Made by a program: the position numbers and the translations under genes | Source of the DNA: Ktedonobacter robiniae | GTDB taxonomy: Bacteria; Chloroflexota; Ktedonobacteria; Ktedonobacterales; Ktedonobacteraceae | Reading direction: 5' to 3' | Length of the DNA: 64,000 nucleotides | Assembly: GCF_016587375.1 (NCBI RefSeq) | Contig: NZ_BNJG01000002.1 | Span: 744,001-808,000 of the forward strand | In this document: in pieces, positions 1 through 7,877 of the stretch | How positions within the stretch are numbered: the first letter of the stretch is position 1 | How the letters are laid out: each line of letters begins with the position of its first letter | Notes under the pieces: model-generated | Told to the model about the DNA's origin: nothing | The model's input: only the letters and a program-made list of their open reading frames with translations | The model's database searches: none

Positions 1-283
1 TGCTGACCGAGATCACACCTTGGATAGACCCGGAGATGCTCCCAGACTGTCAGAAACGTCTCCCCAGGACCGTCTGGTTCCTGTTTCCCAGAGGGGTAGA
101 TACCATGCTGCTTGAGGTCGCGTGGCAACTCTTCCTGCTGTCCTGGATCAGGTGTGCTGAGATCAGCTATGGAGGCTCGCTCTCCACTCCGGTGAATCCT
201 CTCCAAGATAGGAGAGAGGCTCAGCGGGCACCTTCTCCAGAGGACAGCGAAAGCGGTAATGGGAGCACGATGGGAGGGACGGT

Positions 284-530
284 GTGACGATGTTGGATCA
301 ACGTCAATTCGATGCGCTCTCTACCTGGCTTCAAGAACCCCAGCAGTGCCATGCCAGGCCGACCAAGACTGGATGGCGCTACAAGTGTAACCACACCTTT
401 GAGCATACAGCCATCTGGCTGAGGGCGTCAGGGTCTGAATGTCGAAAGCCACCTGGCGCAGCTCAGAGCGCTAGGGATCACCTGTGATTGTGGCATCCTC
501 TCGACGCTCATTGACTGGCCCACCACCTAG
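284..530 (+). pseudogene. Frameshifted DUF2695-like small protein
   Basis: Function unknown; DUF2695 proteins are short, with a CxH...HT..WL half followed by a C-terminal CDCxxL motif. Here the first frame (GTG 284 or ATG 290, behind a GGAGGGA ribosome site) reads as far as HTAIWLRASG. The family motif then continues one base out of frame from 435 (LNVESHLAQLRALG, then TCDCGIL) to a TAG at 528-530. The extra base lies near T434. Without the shift the first frame ends at 487 in unrelated residues. It is either a pseudogene or a sequencing indel. The family call rests on remembered motif spacing. Confidence 0.5.
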
Positions 531-545
531 CCAAGTTTCTCTGTT

Positions 546-740
546 TCATTTCATCCCCTCTTCCTTACAAAGAGATGAGAACACTAGTTCGGTTCTGTTT
601 TCCGGGGGAGCCCAAGCCTCAATAAAGGATGGAAGTTCGTTTCGTGGCACTACAAGCTGCATGATGGTGTCGGCCAATCGCCGATTCTGAATAATTGCAA
701 TGGTAGTCGTTGGAAAGAGAGGGACACGAGCGACTCTCAC
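546..740 (-). CDS. C-terminal continuation of the 737-1246 protein, or coupled short gene
   Basis: This 64-residue frame overlaps the upstream stop codon by ATGA. Read without regard to its ATG, the frame is open upstream (VDDVRVARVPL), and it looks like the C-terminal end of the preceding protein displaced by one frame. Two explanations fit: translational coupling of two polypeptides, or a single-base indel around 750-775 that split one gene of about 233 codons. The indel is favoured because the short product has no recognisable domain of its own and the join restores a compact fold-sized protein. Confidence 0.4.
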   Translation of the reverse strand: MRVARVPLFPTTTIAIIQNRRLADTIMQLVVPRNELPSFIEAWAPPENRTELVFSSLCKEEGMK

Positions 741-1246
741 ATCATCAACACGACAGCCCTTTGTGCCCCCAGCGCATGTGTACCTATCATTCCATACCTC
801 AAATCGTCTACTTGATGACCCTGACTTCGCAGGAACTCAGTGGCTGAATGGGGAATGATCACCTCTCGAAAGATATCCCCCTCAAAGACGAGTACCGAGT
901 TGGTGCCCACCGAACAGATCTCGACTCCCTCTGGCAGGCACTGCCAAGTCGTACCAACCAAACATACATGCTTAGGATCATTGATCACCGCATCCGCAGT
1001 ATCAACGAGAATCTGGGGTGTCGAAACACGGTGAGGAGAAGAGGCAAAACCGATCGCCTCAATGACACGATGGGCAAACGTCATCCCAGTGCGCCGAGCC
1101 TCCGTGAAATCCTCATCATGTTTTCCAACTATCGCGCGGGTGAGAATACCACAGCCACCGATACTGAGAGCGACCCATACAGTAGGTCGACATTCCAGGA
1201 TCATCTTTTCAACGAATTCTAATGGTCGAGGGAGATCCCTTCTCAT
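737..1246 (-). CDS. Hypothetical protein, PP2C-like pattern (main part)
   Basis: The 169-residue product starts at an ATG with an excellent GAGGAGG site 6-7 bases upstream. Residues about 90-150 resemble the middle of small PP2C-type phosphatases: a TTW.. strand, an EICSVGTNSVLVF strand in the place of the VGDSR motif, then a helix ending FLRSQG. The metal-binding aspartates of active PP2C enzymes are not evident, so activity is doubtful. The gene ends in ATGA, overlapping the start of the next short frame (546-740), whose sequence looks like the missing C-terminal strand pair. No signal peptide or membrane segment was seen. The family assignment is tentative. Confidence 0.5.
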   Translation of the reverse strand: MRRDLPRPLEFVEKMILECRPTVWVALSIGGCGILTRAIVGKHDEDFTEARRTGMTFAHRVIEAIGFASSPHRVSTPQILVDTADAVINDPKHVCLVGTTWQCLPEGVEICSVGTNSVLVFEGDIFREVIIPHSATEFLRSQGHQVDDLRYGMIGTHALGAQRAVVLMM

Positions 1247-1453
1247 TGTTGTTCCTCCTCAGGAGATACTTTATACATCATCGATAGCTGCAGACACTTT
1301 TCAATGTCGCGCTTTTTTTCTACAGCAGCAAACGTTGCAGGGGTAAAACTTAGCAAAAATGCTAACAAAGAGTCTGATAGCTTCCCTCCTCACTGGCTTT
1401 TTGCATCTCTCTTTCTTTCGTCTGCTTGACTCTTTGTTGTTACTATGTTATTT

Positions 1454-1477
1454 TGTTACCAATGTAATATAGTAACA
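1454..1477. promoter_or_regulatory. Inverted-repeat operator candidate
   Basis: TGTTAC (1454-1459) and GTAACA (1472-1477) form a 6-bp inverted repeat with a 12-bp AT-rich spacer, 20 bp upstream of the ATG at 1497. The position overlaps where a promoter would lie for the 1497-2366 gene pair. It may be bound by a repressor, possibly the gene product itself; that is inference. Confidence 0.4.
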
Positions 1478-1496
1478 TCCCCTGAAAGAGAGAAAT

Positions 1497-1802
1497 ATGA
1501 TGGGTCAGGTTGAAGAAACTGCCAATCCGCATGGACAGACTATTCCCGTTGAGCGGGTGCAAATTGGCGCGCGCATGGAAAAGAATCTGGTCAAAGTGCT
1601 CAAAGCTCTTGCAGAATATTTTGACATCTCGCTTGGCGATTTGCTTGAAGGGATAGCTTTACATGCTTTCGAGCAAAAACATCCCTTTAGCGAGGAAACC
1701 CTCAAACGCATTGCCCAGCTCAAGGAGGTTTATGAGATGGACTATGATGCCAGTGCCAGCCATCGATTTATCGAACAGACCACACGCAAAGAGCCATCCT
1801 GA
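1497..1802 (+). CDS. Small helical protein, ribbon-helix-helix or HTH-like
   Basis: The 101-residue product has no catalytic motif. Residues 18-60 (ERVQIGARMEKNLVKVLKAL..ISLGDLLEG) match a pattern seen in many actinobacterial and chloroflexal genomes: a beta-strand, then two helices, then LGDLLEGI. This is suggestive of a ribbon-helix-helix or arc-type DNA binder. The C-terminal part contains a helix and an SAS(H)R segment. It is followed after 78 bp by an SRPBCC gene in the same direction, an arrangement I recall as recurrent. An inverted repeat upstream suggests autoregulation. Start chosen at the first of two ATGs, behind GAAAGAGAG. The DNA-binding role is inferred. Confidence 0.6.
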   Translation: MMGQVEETANPHGQTIPVERVQIGARMEKNLVKVLKALAEYFDISLGDLLEGIALHAFEQKHPFSEETLKRIAQLKEVYEMDYDASASHRFIEQTTRKEPS

Positions 1803-1880
1803 ATGATCTCCTCGTTCATCTTCTACTCACTATTCGCTTCTCGTTCTTGTAAAACGGTGTCTTAAAAGGATGATACTGCT

Positions 1881-2366
1881 ATGTCGACTTTTGTTGCCTT
1901 GCATGTCACACGATCTCATGTGATTCATCTGCCTGCTGCCCTCCACCAGGTATTTCCGCTGTTTGAACCACTCGGTGAAAAGCACTGGGCAGCAGGTTGG
2001 GACCCTGAAATGCTCTATCCCCCCTCTGGAGTGGCTTCGGTCGGTACCATCTTCACGACGCACCATGCCAACGAACCAGCCAAGATCTGGACCATTATCG
2101 CCTATGAGAGAGAACAGGCTCATGTGACCTATTTCAACATCTTGCCCGGGTCTCATACGAGTTGGATTGATGTTCGGTGTGAATCTGCTGGGACGCAGGC
2201 GAGCATTGCGCATATCACCTACACCTTGACGGCACTCACCCCGCAGGGGAATACCTATCTCGCTGCGTTTACTCAGGAGTATTACCAGACCTGGATCGCA
2301 TCCTGGCAAACGGCAATCTCTCATTACTTGCTTCACGGGCAGATGTTTTCTCATGAAGAGGAGTGA
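1881..2366 (+). CDS. SRPBCC (Bet v1/START-like) family protein
   Basis: The 161-residue protein has the alternating strand pattern of polyketide-cyclase/START-type ligand-binding proteins. It opens with a strand and a helix (LPAALHQVFPLFEPLGEKHW), continues with a WDPE(M)LYPPSG turn and successive strands ending in VTYTL-like segments, and closes with a long C-terminal helix (YYQTWIASWQTAISHYL). Such proteins bind hydrophobic ligands or act as cyclases or hydrolases; no specific substrate can be read. It is probably co-transcribed with the small helical protein at 1497-1802. There is no signal peptide, so it is cytoplasmic. Confidence 0.65.
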   Translation: MSTFVALHVTRSHVIHLPAALHQVFPLFEPLGEKHWAAGWDPEMLYPPSGVASVGTIFTTHHANEPAKIWTIIAYEREQAHVTYFNILPGSHTSWIDVRCESAGTQASIAHITYTLTALTPQGNTYLAAFTQEYYQTWIASWQTAISHYLLHGQMFSHEEE

Positions 2367-2369
2367 GGC

Positions 2370-2549
2370 ATGTCTCGCATCAAACGTTCTCCGGCAATAG
2401 TTCTTGCCCATCGCCTTGAGCCTGAGCACCATCACTGCCGGATCTGTGGAAAAGCCGCATGGGTTGCCTACCAAACGAAGCGGACGCTGACACGATTGGA
2501 TGGTACCTATCAGACCTCGCCACGGATAGTTTACAGATCCGGGCAGTAA
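2370..2549 (+). pseudogene. Short zinc-ribbon-like fragment, possible transposase N-terminus
   Basis: An ATG 4 bp after the SRPBCC stop opens a 59-codon frame with HHCRICGKAAW followed by a TKRTLTRLDGTYQT segment. A CxxC followed by a ..RT(I/L)TTLDG.. strand is typical of the N-terminal zinc-binding part of several transposases. The frame stops at TAA 2547, but another frame stays open for about 100 bp more, as expected of a decayed longer gene. A genuine tiny protein cannot be excluded. Confidence 0.35.
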
Positions 2550-2650
2550 CGATGACCAATGGGCCTCTGAAGCCATTTCAGAGCACGAACAGCCACCAAC
2601 TCACACGAGGTTTGACTATGGCAAGTATCCCTTGCTACCAAAATTGACCC

Positions 2651-3835
2651 TCAACAGAAGGCGGGATAGAAAGGTTGAGCGAGAGGAAGATGGGGCCAGC
2701 GGAGACGGAGGGCCTGACTCACATCGGTGAACCAGCCAGCGAGGGACTGCAAGCTGCGGGACTGTTGCGAACAGGTCACGGTGGTGGCGATCGTGTCCAG
2801 GAGTTGTCCTCGCCGTGAGAACCCCATTGGTTGGGGCTCGTCGGTCTTTTCCAACTTGGGCAGTCGGGTGACACGCACAATCGTCCAGGCCGCACACGCC
2901 GCTGTTAACCCCTGGGTGTACCTTATGGGGTCGAGTACCTCGGGGCAGGAGCGAACCACCTGCTTCTTGTAGGCGTCTTCAGCCCTTTGGACAATCTCTT
3001 CAGGCACATGCGACCAGCATGGACAGGCTGGAAAGGGGAAACGGAGAGCGGCAACGTCGAGCAACGCGTGGCGAAAGCACGCATGCTCAAAGTCGAGAAA
3101 CCGGAGACCGCCATCGGATAATCGGCAGTTCGCTGGGCTGGTGTCTCCATTGGAGAAAGTAAGAAAAGGGCCAGGCTCAGCCAGGACACGAAGGATCTCA
3201 TCGACATCTTTCTCAACATCAACAGCAGGAGGTAAGTAGGGACGGGAGGCAGTGATCTCTTGGAGTCGTCGAAATGCCCCACGAATGTCAATGCCAAGGA
3301 TGCTGAGCCGATCGAAAGCAGGATCAACCGGCCCGAATCTGCTCCTCAAGTGATAGTACGACGCTGCATGGTCAACGGTCGTTGCATGCATCCGCCCCAG
3401 CGCTGTAGCAAAGGCGATAAGCCCTTGCTCAGCCCTCCAAGCATCATGACCCACGAGCAGATCTTCCAGGGCTGGACCAGTCCCAAGATCTTCCAGAATG
3501 AGAATCCCCTCCTCATAGTCAGCAGCAAGCAGGCGTGGCCCAGCAGCACTCTCGATCCTGGTTAAGAAGTCCAAAGCCACAGCCTCGTTGTGGAAGCGCT
3601 CTGGCTCGCTGCGGAAATGTCTCGCCGGATGGCGGGCTTTGACGATTACCGAAGCAGGCAGGGTGGTGGTCTCGGCTGCGATGGCGCATCGGGCCACCCA
3701 GGGCCAAGGGGACATCCCGAACCTGGCCGACCAGCCCTCTGTGATGGGCTCTGTCTTCACAATGCGGACGAGCGTTCCAGCAGATGTGCTCAACAGGTGC
3801 GTGACCCGTTGGAGGAGGGTGTCTGAAAGGCTCAT
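2651..3835 (-). CDS. Aminoglycoside phosphotransferase (APH)/choline-kinase-like protein
   Basis: The 394-residue product has the protein-kinase-like small-molecule kinase fold. A VIVKA strand (Lys about 66) and Glu84 occupy the ATP-binding lobe. The hinge is ILILEDLG (111-118). A Brenner-type loop is read as SNGDTSPAN (228-236), and DFE (248-250) is the metal-binding motif. The family norm is HGDxxxxN, so the His is replaced by Asn here while the catalytic Asp231 and Asn236 remain. Such enzymes phosphorylate antibiotics, choline, homoserine or similar hydroxyl compounds; the substrate cannot be told. It is transcribed alone, with a dead transposase directly upstream. Confidence 0.75.
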   Translation of the reverse strand: MSLSDTLLQRVTHLLSTSAGTLVRIVKTEPITEGWSARFGMSPWPWVARCAIAAETTTLPASVIVKARHPARHFRSEPERFHNEAVALDFLTRIESAAGPRLLAADYEEGILILEDLGTGPALEDLLVGHDAWRAEQGLIAFATALGRMHATTVDHAASYYHLRSRFGPVDPAFDRLSILGIDIRGAFRRLQEITASRPYLPPAVDVEKDVDEILRVLAEPGPFLTFSNGDTSPANCRLSDGGLRFLDFEHACFRHALLDVAALRFPFPACPCWSHVPEEIVQRAEDAYKKQVVRSCPEVLDPIRYTQGLTAACAAWTIVRVTRLPKLEKTDEPQPMGFSRRGQLLDTIATTVTCSQQSRSLQSLAGWFTDVSQALRLRWPHLPLAQPFYPAFC

Positions 3836-3838
3836 GGC

Positions 3839-4696
3839 TTACTCCTCCTCGTCGCATGTGGCTTTCGCGTCTTCCAACAGGGACAACTGGATCGGCTTCG
3901 GCTGGACCGTGCGTTTCCTGCGGGGCGCGTAGTCTGGAAGCCGTTTGGCAAGCTGCCAAAGGGTGCCGTCTAATTCCCAGAACTGTCCCTGCAAGGAACG
4001 GTAGGGTGTTTCAAACCGTCTGGCTTCTGGGATGCTTTTGAAATGTTTCTGATCTGGCTGGTAGCGCACGATATATTAGGCAAGTGGTGTCTCTCGGTAT
4101 TCCACGGTAAGCGCATCCCCATGAAGCCAAATCACCGCCGGATAGCGGGCCAGCGTTCCCTCTCCATACAGCTTCCAGCGCCGAAAATGGACGTAGCCGA
4201 GCCGATCCAAGCGCCGAAGATGTCTGGTCGCATAGAAAATACGGTGCAATTGCTCTGGGGTACGCAGCTTCCCGGTTTCCTGACCCAAGACTTCCGCAGG
4301 ACTCAGGCGGTGATCATCCCGCTTGCGATGCGCCCAATGTGGCTGCTGGTTGTAATCGGTGACAAAGCGCTCATGGGCCAACTTCGCTCCCTGCCAACTC
4401 GTCACTTGCTCAAAATGCACCTGACTCATCCGTCTCATCACGTTGAAATGAGTTTCGACCAGATTTTCCCAGCTTTGACGGGCATGGATGTATTTCTTCT
4501 CGATATCCAGAGCTTCACATATGGCCAGCAATTGCTTCGCTCGAAAGACGCCGCCGTTATCGATGATAAGTTTTTTCGGTGCGCCAAACCGCTCGATCGC
4601 CGCATACAACACAATCAACACACAGGAGAGATCATGACTCCACCGACTACTATGGATGCTCCGTCGTCTGGTCTGATTTTCAGGCTCTTTCGCCAT
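3839..4696 (-). pseudogene. Dead rve/IS481-like transposase with in-frame stop
   Basis: The frame 4696-4076 encodes an integrase core: IIDNGGVF (second catalytic Asp) and a WENLVETHFNVMRR helix with the Glu, followed by a Mu-type C-terminal segment (LYGEGTLARYPAVIWLHG, EYRETPLA). A TAA codon follows, and the same frame resumes at once (YIVRYQPDQKHFKSI... to 3839), ending with a proline and arginine-rich tail. The stop most likely replaces a Gln codon. The N-terminal HTH region and first catalytic Asp are missing upstream of 4696, so it is truncated and inactivated twice. No terminal repeats were recognised. Confidence 0.75.
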
Positions 4697-4843
4697 AGCG
4701 TCAGGTCGCCGTTGACCCGATGCGTTCAGACTCGCACGATCCCCGTTTAGGTACGTAGCCAGCTACTCTTGACGTAGGTGATCCTTTCGAGTCGTTTTCC
4801 TGGGATCCAGGTCGTGTTCCCCGCGTAGACACAAGACCATCGG

Positions 4844-4877
4844 ATAATCGGTTCCTGTTCATAATCGGTTCCTGTTC
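4844..4877. repeat. 17-bp perfect tandem duplication
   Basis: ATAATCGGTTCCTGTTC occurs twice head to tail (4844-4860 and 4861-4877). It lies in a 580-bp gene-poor stretch (4697-5275) between transposase debris and the aminotransferase gene. It could be a slippage product or the trace of an excision. Confidence 0.9.
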
Positions 4878-5162
4878 AGGGAAGAGTGGGTGTCACTCCC
4901 GTTCCCACCCGTCAAAGTTGATGCCACTGGACTCTCGATTTGAAGCAGTGTAGCTTTCACCCTATCAAGATTGCTCTGAGAGACCCGCTTGCCTGGGAGA
5001 GCCGTCGTTTTCCCTTGCTCCATCGCGCTATGGTCCCCCTTTGCCTTTCGGCTCTGGAGTAAGATGGTGAGCACATTCTTCGTCTACAAGAATGAGGATT
5101 GCTCCCGCTGTATTACGTACCCTGTTACGGGCGCGCCTCCGAAACTTACCCAGATATGGACA

Positions 5163-5203
5163 TGCCATTCGGCAAATGGATCGCCGGCACCTGGCTCAAG
5201 AGC
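5163..5203 (-). pseudogene. Remnant of a conserved hypothetical gene, shared with 24137-24177
   Basis: On the minus strand this segment encodes LLSQVPAIHLPNG. It is 39/41 identical, in inverted orientation, to 24137-24177, where the same peptide lies in a longer open frame. The two differences are C/T transitions. No longer reading frame survives here. Confidence 0.6.
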
Positions 5204-5275
5204 GGGGAACATCCCGCGCCCCGGCAGAGAAGGACCCCTGCACCTCCTTTCACGAAGGGGTTTCGTCTTTCTGCA

Positions 5276-6670
5276 TTAGTGAGACACTCTGCGTGTTTCC
5301 AAATCATGAATCACTTCGGCCCATCGTGCTTTGGCGTGTCCAAGCATAGGAAACAGGTGTCCTTTCCCACCTGGTGATTGCAACGCCTCAGCCTGATCGA
5401 GCACGTGCCAGAGCTCGGCTTCACGCTCCTCTTGAGAGGTAACATGCTCCGGTTCACAGAGGAGGCTCGTTGCTAAGCGAAGATGGAGAGTGAGTGGCTC
5501 TTCATTGAAGGCTGAACCAGGGAAGGTAGCGATGTCCCACTCCTCCAGCAGATAGTGCGCAAGCTCCTGGCTGGTCTTGATTCCTCGTTGCAGGAGAGCG
5601 GTTTTCCATGGGGAGAAGTCCGGATAGAGATAGAAGCCTCCTGCTGGGCGTGGGCAAGGAATGCCAAGTTGCGTGAGCGCGTCATAAAGCTGACGGGCGA
5701 CATACCCGTGAACAAGTGCCGAGCATTGGACATAGTGCTCAACTGATGAATTGGGTAGGAAGGCGGCAAGAGCCGCTTCTTGGATTGGTGTAGCGGCCGC
5801 AGACCAGATTTCACTCGCCAGGGAGCGTAGAGCTGACATAGCCTTGTTGCCCGCGGTCGTCGAAGGCAGTGCTGCATATCCAAGCCGCCATCCTCCAGCC
5901 GAAAAGGCTTTAGAGAGCCCTCCGGTCACAATACAGCCTTCAGGGTAGAAACGAGCAGGTGAGATGTGTTCGCGCCATCCGTGAGCCAACTCAGCATAAA
6001 TCTCGTCACTAATAAGAGTAACCCCTGCTTCGCGTGCCCAGCGTGCGAGGGCTTCCACGTCAGTAAGGTCAAACATGCTTCCGGTTGGATTACTTGGCGT
6101 GTTCACAAGCAAAATGCGTGGGTCGGCTCCGTCCTGTCGCGCCTGGGTCATCGCCTGCGAAAGGACTTGTGGCGTCAGACGATGATGATCATCTGGCTCG
6201 GTCTGTACTCCGATCACGCGCCGATTCCCGAGATGGGCTATTGGAGCATAGCTGACCCATGAAGGAATCGGCAGCAGAATGTCGCCTTCGAGGATCTGCA
6301 CAAGTGCAAAGAGCAATGCTTTGCTTCCTGGACCGACCACGATCTGATCAGCACAATATGACACCTCACGTGTGCGTGTGAGGTACGCAGCGATGGCCTG
6401 ACGCAGTGCAGGTATCCCAAACACAGGGGCATAGCTTGTGCTCGTTGCAGCTTCAGCCAGGGCCGCTTTCAGTAGGGGATGCAGCGGGAATGCGGCTTCG
6501 CCAAAGCCGAGATGGATCGTCTCACGACCCGCCGCACGCCGTTTCACCACCGCCTCGTTCATAGCAAGGGTGGCGGAGGTGGAAAGGGTTTGCGCTGGAG
6601 AGGTGAGGCTGAGCAGCGTATCTACTGGAGTTCCATCTGCATGTGCCTCTCTCTCGTGGGTGGTACTCAT
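5276..6670 (-). CDS. PLP-dependent class I/II aminotransferase
   Basis: The 464-residue fold-type I enzyme transfers an amino group between an amino acid and a 2-oxo acid. Visible motifs are NTPSNPTG (190-197), SDEIYAEL with the cofactor Asp222 and Tyr225, GGLSKAFSAGGWRLGY with Schiff-base Lys254 and Arg262, and a late LRLATS segment with the carboxylate-binding Arg. The N-terminal extension of about 30 residues is polar. It is cytoplasmic, and the amino acid substrate is unknown. It diverges from an Lrp/AsnC regulator 187 bp away, the usual arrangement for amino-acid-responsive control. Start: ATG at 6670. Confidence 0.88.
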   Translation of the reverse strand: MSTTHEREAHADGTPVDTLLSLTSPAQTLSTSATLAMNEAVVKRRAAGRETIHLGFGEAAFPLHPLLKAALAEAATSTSYAPVFGIPALRQAIAAYLTRTREVSYCADQIVVGPGSKALLFALVQILEGDILLPIPSWVSYAPIAHLGNRRVIGVQTEPDDHHRLTPQVLSQAMTQARQDGADPRILLVNTPSNPTGSMFDLTDVEALARWAREAGVTLISDEIYAELAHGWREHISPARFYPEGCIVTGGLSKAFSAGGWRLGYAALPSTTAGNKAMSALRSLASEIWSAAATPIQEAALAAFLPNSSVEHYVQCSALVHGYVARQLYDALTQLGIPCPRPAGGFYLYPDFSPWKTALLQRGIKTSQELAHYLLEEWDIATFPGSAFNEEPLTLHLRLATSLLCEPEHVTSQEEREAELWHVLDQAEALQSPGGKGHLFPMLGHAKARWAEVIHDLETRRVSH

Positions 6671-6764
6671 TATCGTCTCCTTTGTTTGCTCTCATTGTTC
6701 TCAAAAATGGGAGAAACTTCTCTCTGCTTGACAAAAGAGTCATTTCCTCGGTGATTTGCTTGTA

Positions 6765-6777
6765 TATACTCAGTATA
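6765..6777. promoter_or_regulatory. Palindrome between aminotransferase and Lrp gene
   Basis: TATACTCAGTATA is a perfect 6+1+6 inverted repeat in the 187-bp divergent intergenic region. It is placed to act on one or both promoters and is a reasonable site for the Lrp/AsnC protein. AT-rich sequence surrounds it. Confidence 0.4.
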
Positions 6778-6857
6778 GAAGGAAAATATGCAATAATACA
6801 GGAGAAATGATAAATATTTCTTCGTGATAAGCAAGAAATGTAAAAGAAAAGAGTTTT

Positions 6858-7325
6858 ATGACCTTACAACATGACGATTCCCTCCTCGATGACATTGGAT
6901 GGAAGCTCCTCCAAGCGTTGCAAGAAAACGCCCGACAATCCTTCAGAGAACTAGGACAACGCGTTGGACTCTCCGCACCAGCCGTGATTGAGCGCGTCCG
7001 CAAAATGGAGGGAGCGGGAATTCTTGTTGGTTACAGGGCTGAGATTGACCTGGCAAGGGTCGGTCTGTCAATCATAGCTTTCATACGAATAAGCACCCCG
7101 AGAGAGCGAAGCGGGTATGTTGGGAGACAATTACAGGACATTCCCGAAGTCCTCGAATGCCATCGTGTAGCAGGTGAAGATTCCTTCCTGATGAAAGTGG
7201 CTGTTTCCTCAATGAACCATCTGGAGAGGCTCATCGACCATCTCGCCCAGTATGGTCAGTCTACGACATCTATTGTCCTCTCTTCCCCGGTGACCAGCCG
7301 CATCGTGGAAGCAGAGAAAGACTGA
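6858..7325 (+). CDS. Lrp/AsnC family transcriptional regulator
   Basis: In this 155-residue protein, residues 10-60 form the N-terminal helix-turn-helix (LLQALQENARQSFRELGQRV, then GLSAPAVIERVRKMEGAGI). Residues 70-150 form the RAM ligand-binding domain (strands around GLSIIAFIRI, VLECHRVAGEDSFLMKVAV, and the TTSIVLSS strand). The length is normal for the family. The GEDSFLMKV segment is the usual effector/oligomer region. It is divergent to the aminotransferase and probably controls it in response to an amino acid. Confidence 0.9.
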   Translation: MTLQHDDSLLDDIGWKLLQALQENARQSFRELGQRVGLSAPAVIERVRKMEGAGILVGYRAEIDLARVGLSIIAFIRISTPRERSGYVGRQLQDIPEVLECHRVAGEDSFLMKVAVSSMNHLERLIDHLAQYGQSTTSIVLSSPVTSRIVEAEKD

Positions 7326-7613
7326 ATATGCCTTTGTGAGGTTTCATCGTATTGATGGGAGATGTGTTCTGCTCTCGGAACATGCCTAAAGGGGTCCGGT
7401 CAACAGCGTCATCAGTTTTCTCCAGGTGGGAGTTGTGAACAGTGGTCGCGCACGGAGCCACAACGGCTATCATGGCTTCGGGTAGGCCACCGTGAGAAAC
7501 CCTTCGCAACAATACCCTTTACAGATAGGCTCTCGCCAGGATCTGGCCATCACACACAGCGGAGTACAGCACCGCGCTCTTTCAGAGGTGCGTTTTCATC
7601 ATGAAGACCGTCT
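7326..7613. other. Gene-poor stretch
   Basis: No credible coding frame or strong terminator was found after the Lrp gene. The only structure noticed is an imperfect inverted repeat around 7590-7635 (TTTTCAT... against ATGAAAA). Confidence 0.4.
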
Positions 7614-7760
7614 TCACCTTTCTTCATGAAAAGCGTGTTCCACAATCCCTGGCAGATCCCTGGTCAGCGCCCCTGCCTCAAACACATCAACAGGCCCAGG
7701 GGTCCAGAAGTACTGAATCATCAGGTGCCCCGTCGGATCACCCTGGAACAATTCATACAT
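7614..7760 (-). CDS. Possible 48-residue protein or gene remnant
   Basis: The frame from ATG 7760 gives MYELFQGDPTGHLMIQYFW and continues to a TGA at 7614. The composition (hydrophobic and acidic residues, G/C-rich third positions) is that of real protein sequence, unlike the low-complexity frames over it. The same frame runs far upstream in cysteine- and arginine-rich noise, so this may be the C-terminal scrap of a lost gene. The family is not recognised. Confidence 0.3.
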   Translation of the reverse strand: MYELFQGDPTGHLMIQYFWTPGPVDVFEAGALTRDLPGIVEHAFHEER

Positions 7761-7877
7761 GTCCGCCTGCCACACGGCAGGTACGCGCGCAAGAAATACA
7801 CACAGACCACACAGACACACCATCACCCACCTTCCAGTGTCCCCACAAAGACACTCCGCGAAAGGAGCAGAAGCGAC

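Noticed and set aside
1..270. Open frames on both strands at the left edge, including a minus-strand frame open to the edge (PGQQEELPRDLKQHGIYPSG and similar)
   Set aside because: No recognisable family, no start with ribosome site, and the neighbouring frames are equally open. An edge-truncated gene cannot be excluded but is not supported.
4859..5074. Minus-strand 71-codon frame beginning at GTG 5074
   Set aside because: No ribosome site, no protein-like pattern, and it runs through the 17-bp tandem duplication; taken as noise.
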